64,000 bases of DNA from Enterococcus crotali (GTDB taxonomy: Bacteria > Bacillota > Bacilli > Lactobacillales > Enterococcaceae), in the NCBI RefSeq assembly GCF_000633635.1, contig NZ_AYPQ01000005.1, positions 132,260 to 196,259 of the forward strand. Reading direction: 5' to 3'. The translations under genes were made by a program, and so were the position numbers. The notes under the pieces are model-generated. The model ran no database searches. It was given only the letters and a program-made list of their open reading frames with translations, and was not told the DNA's origin. Each line of letters starts with the position of its first letter. Within the stretch, counting starts at the first letter, position 1. This document shows, in pieces, positions 9,183-17,682 of the stretch.

Positions 9183-10661
9183 ATGACACAAGTATTAGAT
9201 TTTCTGATGGGGATTTGGGATTATTTTGCAGCGAATATTTTGACACAACCGGCCTTTTTAATTGGGTTTATCGTTCTGCTGGGATATATTTTACTGAAAA
9301 AGCCACTCTATGAAAGCATTGCTGGTTTCTTGAAAGCAACTGTTGGTTACTTGATTTTGACTGTTGGTTCCGGCGGGTTAGTCAATAACTTTCGACCAAT
9401 TCTAGTCGGATTGAAAGAACGTTTTGACTTGGATGCAATGGTGATCGATCCTTATTTTGGACAGAATGCGGTAACTGCGGGAATCGAAGAGACATTTGGA
9501 CGAACATTTAGTGATACGATGATTTTATTATTGATTGCTTTTGTCATGAATATCTTATTGGTTCGCTTCAAAAAATATACGAAGCTACGCGCCGTTTTTA
9601 CGACTGGAAATGTTCAAATCCAACAAGCCGCAACAGCATTTTGGATCTTGTTATTTTGCTTTCCTGATCTAGGTCAAATTCAAATATTATTGATCATGGG
9701 ACTTATTTTAGGCTGTTATTGGGCAGTTGGATCGAATTTAACTGTTGATATTACACAAGACTTAACAGAAGGCGCAGGTTTTGCAATCGCTCACCAGCAA
9801 ATGTTTGGTGTCTATATATTTGCTCGGCTAGCTGAAAAAATGAAAAAGGATAAGAATAATCGAAAACTTGAAGATGTCCAACTTCCCGGATTCTTGTCGA
9901 TTTTCAATGAAAATATGGTTGCAACATCGATTTTGATGCTCTTTTTCTTTGGAATCATTTTAGTAGTATTAGGACCAGCTTATTTGATCGAAGCAGGTTT
10001 TATGACTGAAGGGCAAAGCTTCTTTTTCTATATTTTACAGACTGCTCTATATTTCGCTGTTTATCTAGCAATTTTGCAGTTAGGCGTTCGTACATTTGTT
10101 TCGGAATTGACAGAATCTTTCCAAGGAATCTCCAATACATTATTGCCAGGAGCAGTTCCGGGGATTGATGTAGCGGCAACATTTGGATTTGGTTCACCAA
10201 ATGCTGTAACAATTGGGTTCTTGTTTGGTGCGTTAGGACAATTTATCACGATTGGTTTATTAATTCTATTTAAATCTCCAGTAATCGTCATAGCAGGATT
10301 TATTCCGTTATTCTTTGATAATGCTGTGATTGCTGTTTATGCGAATAATCGTGGTGGATTTAAAGCTGCGTGTATTTTCCCATTTATTTCCGGTGTGATT
10401 CAAGTTTTAGGATCGGCTTTGATAGCAGCGTTTATCGGTTTATCTCAATACGGCGGTTATATTGGTATGTTTGATTGGGCGACAGTTTGGCCAATTATGA
10501 CGATAATGATGAAATATCTTGGTTATATTGGTGTTGGACTAGTAGTCATTTTGCTATTAGCAATTCCACAATTCCAATATCGAGCAAATCCAGAAGGCTA
10601 TTTCTTGATTGCTGAAGATTATGATGAGTATGTCAAAAAAATGACAGCAAAAAATGCTTAG
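9183..10661 (+). CDS. ulaA: PTS ascorbate-specific EIIC permease (UlaA)
   Basis: A 492-residue multi-helix permease of the PTS-AG (SgaT/UlaA) family, the membrane channel that imports L-ascorbate for phosphorylation. It has about ten hydrophobic helices, and family sequences such as GYLILTVGSGGLVNNFRPIL, YFGQNAVTAGIEE and LLPGAVPGIDVAATFGFGSPNAVTIGF are recognisable; the last resembles the substrate-binding core. SD GAAGGGGAG precedes the ATG. A gap of 140 nt with a structured leader separates it from the EIIB gene, unlike the tight spacing upstream. Confidence 0.94.
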   Translation: MTQVLDFLMGIWDYFAANILTQPAFLIGFIVLLGYILLKKPLYESIAGFLKATVGYLILTVGSGGLVNNFRPILVGLKERFDLDAMVIDPYFGQNAVTAGIEETFGRTFSDTMILLLIAFVMNILLVRFKKYTKLRAVFTTGNVQIQQAATAFWILLFCFPDLGQIQILLIMGLILGCYWAVGSNLTVDITQDLTEGAGFAIAHQQMFGVYIFARLAEKMKKDKNNRKLEDVQLPGFLSIFNENMVATSILMLFFFGIILVVLGPAYLIEAGFMTEGQSFFFYILQTALYFAVYLAILQLGVRTFVSELTESFQGISNTLLPGAVPGIDVAATFGFGSPNAVTIGFLFGALGQFITIGLLILFKSPVIVIAGFIPLFFDNAVIAVYANNRGGFKAACIFPFISGVIQVLGSALIAAFIGLSQYGGYIGMFDWATVWPIMTIMMKYLGYIGVGLVVILLLAIPQFQYRANPEGYFLIAEDYDEYVKKMTAKNA

Positions 10662-10667
10662 TTATTA

Positions 10668-10793
10668 TCTAGCTACACGAGCTAGTCTCTCGGAAAAAAG
10701 ATAAAAATGGATAGCGGCAAAGAGAGCCACTCTCAATTTTTACTATTTTTCATTCGAGACTGACGAGCTCGTTGCGCTTTTAAAATTAGGAGG
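10668..10793 (+). promoter_or_regulatory. Repeated structured leader, copy 1, upstream of ulaB
   Basis: An imperfect hairpin of about 126 nt fills the ulaA-ulaB gap. Outer arms: CACGAGCTAGTCTC and GAGACTGACGAGCTCG. Inner arms: CGGAAAAAAGATAAAAAT and ATTTTTACTATTTTTC. Apex: GGC, AAAGAGA, GCC. It ends in TTAGGAGG, the ribosome site of ulaB. Two more copies lie at 25050-25175 (minus) and 61529-61651. Confidence 0.75.
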
Positions 10794-10801
10794 AAATTAA
10801 A

Positions 10802-11101
10802 ATGAGAGTATTAGTATCATGTGCGAATGGTTCTGGAACAAGTTTAATGATGAAAAAAAGTGTGGAAAAGGCGTTAAAAGAACTTGGGTTTAATATTACA
10901 AATATTCACCATTGTGCGATTTCAGAAGGAAAAAGTACGGCAGGACAATATGATGTTGTCTTTTGTCCAATGAATTTTTTGAATATGTTTGATGATGCCA
11001 AGAAAAAAGGAATCACCGTTGTGGGTGTAAAAAATGTAATGTCAGCAAAAGAGATCAGTGAGCGTGTTCAAGAAACAGAATTAGCAGCGAAATTCAAATA
11101 G
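10802..11101 (+). CDS. ulaB: PTS ascorbate-specific EIIB component (UlaB)
   Basis: A 99-residue cytosolic EIIB. MRVLVSCANGSGTSLMMK has the phospho-Cys P-loop (C7 followed by xxGxGTS) typical of lactose/ascorbate-type EIIB. It receives phosphate from UlaC and hands it to ascorbate in the UlaA channel. The Shine-Dalgarno AGGAGG is the 3' end of the repeated leader at 10668-10793, so its translation may be controlled separately from ulaA. Downstream, 116 nt with hairpin potential lead to ulaD. Confidence 0.93.
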   Translation: MRVLVSCANGSGTSLMMKKSVEKALKELGFNITNIHHCAISEGKSTAGQYDVVFCPMNFLNMFDDAKKKGITVVGVKNVMSAKEISERVQETELAAKFK

Positions 11102-11190
11102 TCCCCAATCCTATAATGGGTGGCAGATATTGTATAGAGGCGCACAAATAAAGCGCTGAAGCCTTGATCTGCGTTTTTCTTAGGGAAACG
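11102..11190 (+). other. Hairpin-rich spacer between ulaB and ulaD
   Basis: CAGAT...ATCTG enclose AGGCGC...GCGCT, a two-stem fold without a T run directly behind it. It may be an mRNA-processing or stability element; no known riboswitch was recognised. Confidence 0.3.
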
Positions 11191-11217
11191 ATTGAAAAAG
11201 TAAAAGGAGCGAAAAAA

Positions 11218-11856
11218 ATGAGTAGACCTAATTTGCAAGTAGCATTGGATCATTCAGATTTACCTAGTGCGATCAAAGACGTAGCAGCAGTTGGGGAGAT
11301 CGTTGATATTGTGGAGGTTGGAACGATTCTTTGTTTACAAGCCGGGGAACAAGCAGTTCGTTGTATTCGTGCCTTGTATCCGGATAAAAAAGTCGTTGCA
11401 GATACTAAATGTGCTGATGCAGGAGGAACTGTTGCAAAAAATTGCCGAGAAGCCGGTGCAGATTGGATGACGGTGATTTGTTGCGCAACAATACCTACGA
11501 TGAAAGCTGCGGCCAAAGAGGTTGAAGAAGTTCAAGTAGAGCTCTATGGAGACTGGACCTATGAACAGGCACAAAAATGGCTGGATGCAGGAATCTCTCA
11601 AGCCATTTATCACCAAAGCCGTGATGCTCTTTTAGCTGGTGAAACTTGGGGCGAAAAGGATTTAGCTAAAGTCAAAAAACTGATTGAAATGGGATTTAGA
11701 GTATCTGTCACAGGTGGTTTGGATGTGGCAACGTTAAAATTATTTAAAAATCTCGATGTCTACACTTTTATTACTGGCAGAGGGATTACAGCATCTGCAG
11801 ATCCTAAAAAAGCAGCGCAGGATTTTCAAGATGAAATAAAACGTATTTGGGGGTAA
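11218..11856 (+). CDS. ulaD: 3-keto-L-gulonate-6-phosphate decarboxylase UlaD
   Basis: A 212-residue (beta/alpha)8 enzyme of the orotidine-5'-phosphate-decarboxylase superfamily. It converts 3-keto-L-gulonate 6-phosphate to L-xylulose 5-phosphate and CO2 in a Mg-dependent reaction. LQVALDHSDL (N-terminal Asp), VVADTKCADAG (the DxK catalytic motif) and FITGRGIT (phosphate loop) are in place. ATG 11218 lies behind AAAGGAGC; an upstream in-frame start at 11164 has no ribosome site. It lies 4 nt before ulaE. Confidence 0.94.
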   Translation: MSRPNLQVALDHSDLPSAIKDVAAVGEIVDIVEVGTILCLQAGEQAVRCIRALYPDKKVVADTKCADAGGTVAKNCREAGADWMTVICCATIPTMKAAAKEVEEVQVELYGDWTYEQAQKWLDAGISQAIYHQSRDALLAGETWGEKDLAKVKKLIEMGFRVSVTGGLDVATLKLFKNLDVYTFITGRGITASADPKKAAQDFQDEIKRIWG

Positions 11857-11860
11857 AGCT

Positions 11861-12721
11861 ATGACTACATTAGGAATTTATGAAAAAGCGCTCCCTAAAA
11901 ATATTAACTGGAAAGAACGTCTATTACTTGCAAAAAAATTAGGTTTTGATTTTGTTGAGATGTCAATTGACGAAACGGATGAGCGTCTTCAACGGCTAGA
12001 TTGGACCTTGGAGGAACGAAAAACAGTAAGAGAAGCGATTCATGAGACTGGGATCAAAATATTATCGATTTGTCTAAGTGGACATAGACGATTTCCATTT
12101 GGATCAGAAGACCAGAATAAGCGAACAACAGCTTTACAGATTATGGAAAAAGCGATTGATTTAGCATCTGATTTAGGTATCCGTACCATTCAATTAGCCG
12201 GATATGATGTTTATTACGAGAAAAAAACGGTCGCATCCAGAGAATATTTTATCGAAAATTTAAAAAGAGCTGTAGCCCTAGCAGCAGCAAAAGAAATTGT
12301 TTTATCAATAGAGATCATGGATGATCCTTTTATTAATTCGATTTCCAAATTTTTAAAGATCAAAGAGCAAATCCGCTCCCCGTATTTACAGGTATACCCT
12401 GATCTAGGCAACCTGTCAGCATGGCCTGAAAATGATGTTGGTTACCAATTGGAAATTGGAATCGATCAAATATCTGCGATTCATTTAAAAGATACACTAG
12501 CTGTTACCAATCAGTTTGCCGGGAAATTTAAAGAAGTTCCTTTCGGTGCAGGATGTGTTGATTTTTTAGGAGGGCTAAAAACATTGAAACGCTTGGAGTA
12601 CAATGGGCCTTTTCTAATTGAAATGTGGAGTGAAAATAGCCAAACACCTGAAAAAGAAATTGAACAAGCTAAAGCGTTTTTACTGCCATACTTAAAGGAG
12701 GCTGGATATGTTGACAAATAA
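11861..12721 (+). CDS. ulaE: L-ribulose-5-phosphate 3-epimerase UlaE
   Basis: A 286-residue TIM-barrel enzyme of the xylose-isomerase-like AP-endonuclease-2 fold. It converts L-xylulose 5-phosphate to L-ribulose 5-phosphate. LGIYEKALPKNINWKERL at the start, ILSICLSGHRRFPFGS, IEIMDDPF, YPDLGNLSAW and IHLKDT are the family landmarks, with metal-binding Glu, Asp and His residues among them. Its end overlaps ulaF by 14 nt, which implies coupled translation. Confidence 0.94.
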   Translation: MTTLGIYEKALPKNINWKERLLLAKKLGFDFVEMSIDETDERLQRLDWTLEERKTVREAIHETGIKILSICLSGHRRFPFGSEDQNKRTTALQIMEKAIDLASDLGIRTIQLAGYDVYYEKKTVASREYFIENLKRAVALAAAKEIVLSIEIMDDPFINSISKFLKIKEQIRSPYLQVYPDLGNLSAWPENDVGYQLEIGIDQISAIHLKDTLAVTNQFAGKFKEVPFGAGCVDFLGGLKTLKRLEYNGPFLIEMWSENSQTPEKEIEQAKAFLLPYLKEAGYVDK

Positions 12722-13424
12722 AATGTTGATCGAAGAGATGAAAGCTCGCGTTTTTGCTGCTAATCTGGCTTTGCCAGAGGCTGGTTTGGTTAAACTTACT
12801 TGGGGGAATGTCAGTGAAATTAATCGAGAAGCAGGCATAATCGTTATTAAACCTAGTGGAGTTCCTTACAATGTGATGCAGGTTCAGGATATGGTCGTGA
12901 CTGATCTGAATGGAAAACCATTAGAGGAGGCTGGATTAAGACCGTCCTCTGATTTAGCTACTCATGTTGAGCTATATAAGACGTTTAAAGAAATTAATTC
13001 AGTGGTACACACACATTCAAAAAATGCGGTAATGTGGGCGCAAGCTGGTCGAGAAATTCCAGCTTATGGTACTACTCATGCAGATACTTTTTACGGTGTG
13101 GTGCCATGTACGCGTCAGTTAACAGCAGCAGAAGTAGATTCAGAATACGAGTTGGAGACTGGGAAAGTAATTGTGGAAACATTCAAAGATCGAAGCATTA
13201 ATCCATTAGCAGTTCCAGGCGTATTAGTTTATGGTCATGGACCTTTTACGTGGGGGCAAACCCCGCAAAAAGCGGTGGAAAATAGTGTTGTTTTAGATGA
13301 AATAGCGGAGATGGCGTGTATTACAGAAGTTGTGAATGACAGCATCCTTCCAATTCCACAGTATCTTTTAGACAAACATTTTTTTAGAAAACACGGCATA
13401 AACGCGTACTATGGACAAAAGTAA
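12708..13424 (+). CDS. ulaF: L-ribulose-5-phosphate 4-epimerase UlaF (AraD family)
   Basis: A 238-residue class II aldolase-fold enzyme producing D-xylulose 5-phosphate, which enters the pentose phosphate or phosphoketolase route. KLTWGNVS and KPSGVPY form the phosphate site, and VVHTHSKNAVMWAQ and THADTFYG supply the zinc-binding histidines. AAAGGAGG lies 6 nt before the ATG, inside ulaE. UlaF rather than AraD is called because of the complete ascorbate operon in front of it. It is the last gene of the unit. Confidence 0.93.
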   Translation: MLTNKMLIEEMKARVFAANLALPEAGLVKLTWGNVSEINREAGIIVIKPSGVPYNVMQVQDMVVTDLNGKPLEEAGLRPSSDLATHVELYKTFKEINSVVHTHSKNAVMWAQAGREIPAYGTTHADTFYGVVPCTRQLTAAEVDSEYELETGKVIVETFKDRSINPLAVPGVLVYGHGPFTWGQTPQKAVENSVVLDEIAEMACITEVVNDSILPIPQYLLDKHFFRKHGINAYYGQK

Positions 13425-13589
13425 AGAGAGTTGAGGCTTCTTCATTGTGAGGCTGTGAAAGAAGGATAGACTATCGAAAGTCAAGTAGGGATTTTTCGTT
13501 ATCTGTTTTGTTTAAAAATAGTGATTCTGAATAACCTCAAACTATTGCCAATGTATTTACTTTTGTTTCTACCTTTTATTCAGATTCGA

Positions 13590-13708
13590 TGTGATTGAGC
13601 CCGGGACAAAACTAAAAATCAGTTTTGTTTTGGGCTCTAAATCCGAATAAACGGTGAGATCTGAAGGGGTTAGACACTTCTGCCCCAACCTCAATCACAC
13701 TTTTTTAT
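13590..13708. repeat. Compound terminator and palindromic repeat after the ula operon
   Basis: A hairpin GAGCCCGGGACAAAACT / AGTTTTGTTTTGGGCTC (13597-13637) is nested in outer arms GTGATTGAG and CTCAATCAC, the latter followed by ACTTTTTT. Its tail CACTTCTGCCCCAACCTCAA matches 46988-47008. The inner hairpin recurs at 34541-34582 and, diverged, at 57320-57361. From 13425 to 13589 I see no gene. Confidence 0.7.
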
Positions 13709-13806
13709 TTTTTAAGGAAATGCTTTTTACGAATAATAAGTACTTGAATTTAAATTCAGAAAAGCTATACTAGAAAAATAACTTAAAAGAGAGAAAGAGG
13801 ATGATT

Positions 13807-15138
13807 ATGGGGGAGAAACAATTAAAACGTGAAATTTCTTTGTTTGGTGCTTTTTCAACAGTTATGGGAACTGTTATTGGGGCGGGGGTGTTTTTTAAAA
13901 CCGCGAGTGTGGTCAGTTATGCTCAATCGCCAAGTCTAACGATTTTTGCTTGGGTGTTAGGTGGAGTTTTGACTTTGTGTGCAGGCTTGACGAGTGCAGA
14001 ACTCGCCACGGCTATTCCAAAAACGGGTGGAGCAGTCAAATATATTGAATATACGTACGGAAAGTTACCTGGCTTTTTATTGGGGTGGGCGCAGAGTGTG
14101 ATTTATTTTCCAGCAAATATTGCTGCGTTATCGATTATTTTTAGTACACAGTTAGTACACTTGTTTCATTTATCTAATGACCTACTTGTGCCGATAGCAC
14201 TAGCAACGGGATTAAGTGTGACAATAGTCAATTTACTAGGAACCAAAATAGCAGCAAATTTGCAATCATTTACATTGATTATAAAAATGGTCCCTATTGC
14301 TTTGATTGTGTTGGTCGGACTCTTTATGCCAGCAAATGTAGAAGTTTCACTATTTCCAGTTAAAGCAGGAGGAAATAGCAGCTTTATTCAGGCGCTCAGT
14401 GGCTCTTTATTGGCGACGATGTTTGCTTATGATGGCTGGTTGGGTGTTGGTGCTGTGGCAGGTGAAATGAAACAGCCAGAAAAAGATCTACCTAAGGCAA
14501 TTTTTTTAGGGTTATCTTTTATCACTGTTGTTTATGTTTTAATCAATTTTGTTTTCCTTAAAACGTTACCGATCGAACAAATTTCAGGGAATTTAAATGC
14601 AGCTTCAGAAGCATCAAACCAAATTTTTGGCGCGATGGGAGGCAAATTAGTAACGATTGGGATTTTGATTTCTGTGTATGGCGCGCTGAATGGTTATACA
14701 ATGACAGGAATTCGAGTTCCTTATGCTTTGGCACTTGAAGAGATGATTCCATTTAGTCAGCACTTTAAAAAATTGTCTGCAAGGTTTGTGGTTCCCTACA
14801 TTGCAGGGCTATTTCAATTTAGTGTCGCTGCAATCATGATGCTTTTAGGCAGTTTTGATTTATTAACGGATATGCTTGTTTTTGTTATGTGGTTGTTTAG
14901 CATATTGATTTTTGGTGCAGTATTGATCCTACGCAAAAAAGAACCGGAACTGAATCGTCCATACAAAGTGCCCTTTTACCCTGTGATTCCTATAATCGCC
15001 ATTCTTGGGGGACTATTTATTTTAATTACAACCTTATTTACACAAACCTTGTTAGCAAGTATCGGTATTGGAATTACCTTGTTGGGGATTCCAGTATATG
15101 TACTAAATACAAAAATAAATGCATTAAAAAGTAAATGA
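13807..15138 (+). CDS. APC-superfamily amino-acid permease (SteT-like)
   Basis: A 443-residue integral membrane transporter with about 12 helices. LFGAFSTVMGTVIGAGVFFK in helix 1 contains the substrate-binding GxG break of APC transporters, and AIPKTGGAVKYIEYTYG is the next family block. The overall pattern resembles Bacillus SteT, a serine/threonine exchanger, so a neutral amino-acid exchanger or importer is likely; the substrate is not proven. ATG 13807 sits 6 nt after AAAGAGG, while an earlier ATG at 13801 abuts the ribosome site and is less likely. It is a single gene between strong terminators. Confidence 0.88.
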   Translation: MGEKQLKREISLFGAFSTVMGTVIGAGVFFKTASVVSYAQSPSLTIFAWVLGGVLTLCAGLTSAELATAIPKTGGAVKYIEYTYGKLPGFLLGWAQSVIYFPANIAALSIIFSTQLVHLFHLSNDLLVPIALATGLSVTIVNLLGTKIAANLQSFTLIIKMVPIALIVLVGLFMPANVEVSLFPVKAGGNSSFIQALSGSLLATMFAYDGWLGVGAVAGEMKQPEKDLPKAIFLGLSFITVVYVLINFVFLKTLPIEQISGNLNAASEASNQIFGAMGGKLVTIGILISVYGALNGYTMTGIRVPYALALEEMIPFSQHFKKLSARFVVPYIAGLFQFSVAAIMMLLGSFDLLTDMLVFVMWLFSILIFGAVLILRKKEPELNRPYKVPFYPVIPIIAILGGLFILITTLFTQTLLASIGIGITLLGIPVYVLNTKINALKSK

Positions 15139-15219
15139 TTTTTAATTATTGTCAAAAAGTTATTACTTTGCTCTAAGAGATTGAGAAAATAAACAAGAAT
15201 TATTTGGTATAATTAGCTT

Positions 15220-15287
15220 GATCTAAGTCTTTGTCGTGAGATAGAGCACGGCTCTTGCTTAACCCTTTTAAGCAGGAGCTACTTTTT
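15220..15287 (+). ncRNA. Candidate small RNA 1 in the permease-comG gap
   Basis: An extended -10 (TGGTATAAT, 15205-15213) would start an RNA of about 68 nt that ends in a strong terminator: GGCTCTTGCTTAA, loop, TTAAGCAGGAGCT and a T run. The hairpin could instead be the distant terminator of the permease gene. No Rfam family was recognised. Confidence 0.4.
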
Positions 15288-15356
15288 CTCAAAAATTTTA
15301 ATAAAATTAACAATTTCTGAAAGTTATTCTGGTCTTTTTTTTAGTATAATGGATAT

Positions 15357-15452
15357 ATCAAAACGATAAACTATTTTGGGGAAGATAGTGCATCAGAACT
15401 CTTGGTAAAGCTGTAAGTGTTGATTTTTCAACATTTATGGCTTTATTTTTTT
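15357..15452 (+). ncRNA. Candidate small RNA 2 in the permease-comG gap
   Basis: TATAAT at 15345-15350 is followed by about 96 nt without a convincing open frame, ending in a near-perfect intrinsic terminator (AAAGCTGTAAGTGTTGA, TTTT, TCAACATTTATGGCTTT, T run). The -35 is weak. A promoter and terminator this close with no gene between is the signature of a small RNA. Confidence 0.5.
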
Positions 15453-15605
15453 AAAGAAATGAAGTATTTTTGCGATATAAGAGCATCCTATAGGGGGGAT
15501 ATAGAAAAACAACCATCTATGGACTAGATCTCTAGTGAAAGTAGAGAAATCAGCAAGATAAGATTAACTAACTAAAAAAATTGAATATAATACAATAATT
15601 TAAAC

Positions 15606-15648
15606 TTGAAATCTGAAACAAAACTTTTGCGGTTTTGTTTCAGATTTT
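15606..15648 (+). terminator. Strong intrinsic terminator upstream of comGA
   Basis: AAATCTGAAACAAAAC and GTTTTGTTTCAGATTTTTT form a 16-bp stem followed by T. It isolates the competence operon from the RNAs upstream. The stretch 15453-15605 holds nothing I recognise. Confidence 0.85.
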
Positions 15649-15719
15649 TTGCATTTTTTTCTTCTCAATAATAATAATTTCTATTTTAACTGCGTATATT
15701 ATTGTAAGGAGGGAAGAAA

Positions 15720-16682
15720 ATGGATATTAAAGAACTTTCTCAGGAATTGATTGAATGGGGAATAGCAGAAGCTATACAGGATATCTATGTACTGCCTATT
15801 GAGGATAATGTTCGGATATTTGCTAGGAAAGGTGCAAGCCGAGTGATTTTTAAGGAAGTGAATAAAAGTGAAGGGGAGAAGTTGATTTTTCATTTTAAAT
15901 TTATCGGCAGTATGGATATCGGTGAGAAAAGAAAAGCACAGGTGGGAGCAGTAACATACAAGCTTAAACAACAAGAGCTTCGTCTGAGGTTATCGACAGT
16001 TGGAGATTTTAGACAAAGAGAGAGTTTGGTTATTCGTTTTTTACATGTTTTTGGGAACAGCCATGAATATTACTTTTTACCGCGGCAATTGACTGTTGTT
16101 CGTAATCATATCAAGCATCGCGGGCTACACTTATTTTGTGGTCCTGTCGGATCAGGCAAAACCACATTGATGTATAAGTTAGCAAAAGAAACAGATCAGT
16201 TTCAGCAAGTAATCACGATAGAAGACCCAGTGGAGATTGAGGAAGCCTCCTTTTTACAGCTACAAACCAACCCGAAAATTGATTTGACCTATGATGTATT
16301 GATCAAAGCTTGCTTACGTCATCGACCAGATATTTTGATCATCGGAGAAATTCGGGATGGACTTACGGCACAAGCTGCAATCAGGGCTGCACTTACAGGG
16401 CACACGGTCTTTGCAACGATTCATGCGAGGAGTATCACGGGCGTATCTGAGCGTTTAATTGAACTAGGTGTTCAACAAAGGGAAATAGTTGAATGTGTGG
16501 CAGGTATTATCTACCAAAGACTATTACCCTTTCGAACGACTACTGATGAGATAATAAGCGGATTGCTTATGGATTATAACTTTTCTAGAGAAATGACTTC
16601 CAAGTGGTCAAAAGAATTAAGAAAGGTTTGGGCTTATGGTTTTATCGATAATCAAACATTTGAAAAAGAAAAAGAGTATTAA
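15720..16682 (+). CDS. comGA: Competence pseudopilus assembly ATPase ComGA
   Basis: A 320-residue secretion ATPase (GspE/PilB family) that drives assembly of the ComG pseudopilus needed to bring DNA to the uptake channel at the membrane. Walker A GPVGSGKTT at residues 141-149, the Asp box ITIEDPVEIEE, Walker B LRHRPDILIIGEIRDG and the His box TGHTVFATIHA are all present and intact. SD AAGGAGGG precedes the ATG. It overlaps comGB by 47 nt. TGCGTATA at 15691 resembles a ComX-type promoter element. Length is normal for ComGA, which lacks the N1 domain. Confidence 0.95.
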   Translation: MDIKELSQELIEWGIAEAIQDIYVLPIEDNVRIFARKGASRVIFKEVNKSEGEKLIFHFKFIGSMDIGEKRKAQVGAVTYKLKQQELRLRLSTVGDFRQRESLVIRFLHVFGNSHEYYFLPRQLTVVRNHIKHRGLHLFCGPVGSGKTTLMYKLAKETDQFQQVITIEDPVEIEEASFLQLQTNPKIDLTYDVLIKACLRHRPDILIIGEIRDGLTAQAAIRAALTGHTVFATIHARSITGVSERLIELGVQQREIVECVAGIIYQRLLPFRTTTDEIISGLLMDYNFSREMTSKWSKELRKVWAYGFIDNQTFEKEKEY

Positions 16683-17682
16683 GCTATCAAAACAACAACA
16701 GCAACTACTTATTCAATTACTTGCTGACTTATTAAAAAATGGCTTTACGATTCAGGAAAGTCTCCTGTTTATGAAAAAATCGCGTTCGATTGCAGAGCCT
16801 GCGATTGACTACCTGATTGATTTTATGGAGCAAGGAGACTCACTTCATGGTGGACTGGCCCAGCTTGGGTTTAAGACAACGATCATTACACAAATCGAAT
16901 TTGCTCAAACACATGGTGATCTGGCAGGGACACTAAAAAAAATCAAGCAGCATATGAAAATTTTAGATAAGCAACAGCAAAATTTTTATAAAGTAATTAG
17001 TTATCCTATCTTACTTTTACTATTTTTAACAGTTGTTTTGATTAGTATTCGTCAAGTTCTACTCCCTCAATTAATGACAAACGGAACGATTCAAGCGAAT
17101 AATATAGGTGTTCAATTTATTCAGAAAAGTCCCTATTATATACTGTCAACTATTGTTGGTTTGTCTTCATTTGTTTTTTTGATTCGTTGGTATTTAAGAA
17201 AGAGAACCTTTTTACAAAGAGCAGTTTTTATAGCTAAAGTTCCTCTTTTAGGAAACCTTTATAAAGAATATAATTCGGCATTTTTTGCTCTTGAATGGGG
17301 CAAATTATTTTCTCAAGGATTAGAGATAAAAATGATTATTCAAGTGATGAAAGCAACGGATCACCAGTCGCTGATGAGTGAACTTGCTGAAACGTTAGAA
17401 GAGCAATCTATGTTAGGACAAACATTTTACGAGCAACTACCAAAGTTTTTAATTTTTTCTCCTGAGTTATCTTTGATTATTCAGCAAGGACAAGTCAAAG
17501 GGAATTTAGGCAAAGAATTGATTTTATACAGTGAACTTTGCTGGCAGCATTTTTTTAAGCGCATGGAAAAAATAATTCAATGGATTCAACCGATTGTTTT
17601 TTTAGTTGTTGCGTTGTTGGTCGTTAGTATTTATGCTGCGATGTTATTACCGATTTATGGGGGCATGGAGGAATTTTTATGA
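16636..17682 (+). CDS. comGB: Competence pseudopilus membrane platform protein ComGB
   Basis: A 348-residue GspF/PilC-family inner-membrane protein that works with ComGA as the assembly platform. It holds two GspF domains (about residues 20-130 and 215-330) and three helices (about 115-135, 170-190, 320-345). The start at ATG 16636 lies well inside comGA; a later start nearer the end of comGA cannot be excluded. The stop overlaps comGC by 4 nt (ATGA). Confidence 0.93.
   Translation: MVLSIIKHLKKKKSIKLSKQQQQLLIQLLADLLKNGFTIQESLLFMKKSRSIAEPAIDYLIDFMEQGDSLHGGLAQLGFKTTIITQIEFAQTHGDLAGTLKKIKQHMKILDKQQQNFYKVISYPILLLLFLTVVLISIRQVLLPQLMTNGTIQANNIGVQFIQKSPYYILSTIVGLSSFVFLIRWYLRKRTFLQRAVFIAKVPLLGNLYKEYNSAFFALEWGKLFSQGLEIKMIIQVMKATDHQSLMSELAETLEEQSMLGQTFYEQLPKFLIFSPELSLIIQQGQVKGNLGKELILYSELCWQHFFKRMEKIIQWIQPIVFLVVALLVVSIYAAMLLPIYGGMEEFL

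Noticed and set aside
11164-11217. Longer N-terminus of UlaD
   Set aside because: No ribosome site, and the added residues do not resemble the family; ATG 11218 follows AAAGGAGC.
15470-15560. Riboswitch before comG
   Set aside because: GCATCC...GGGGGAT suggested a stem, but no known aptamer consensus (c-di-AMP, c-di-GMP, preQ1, SAM) could be matched.
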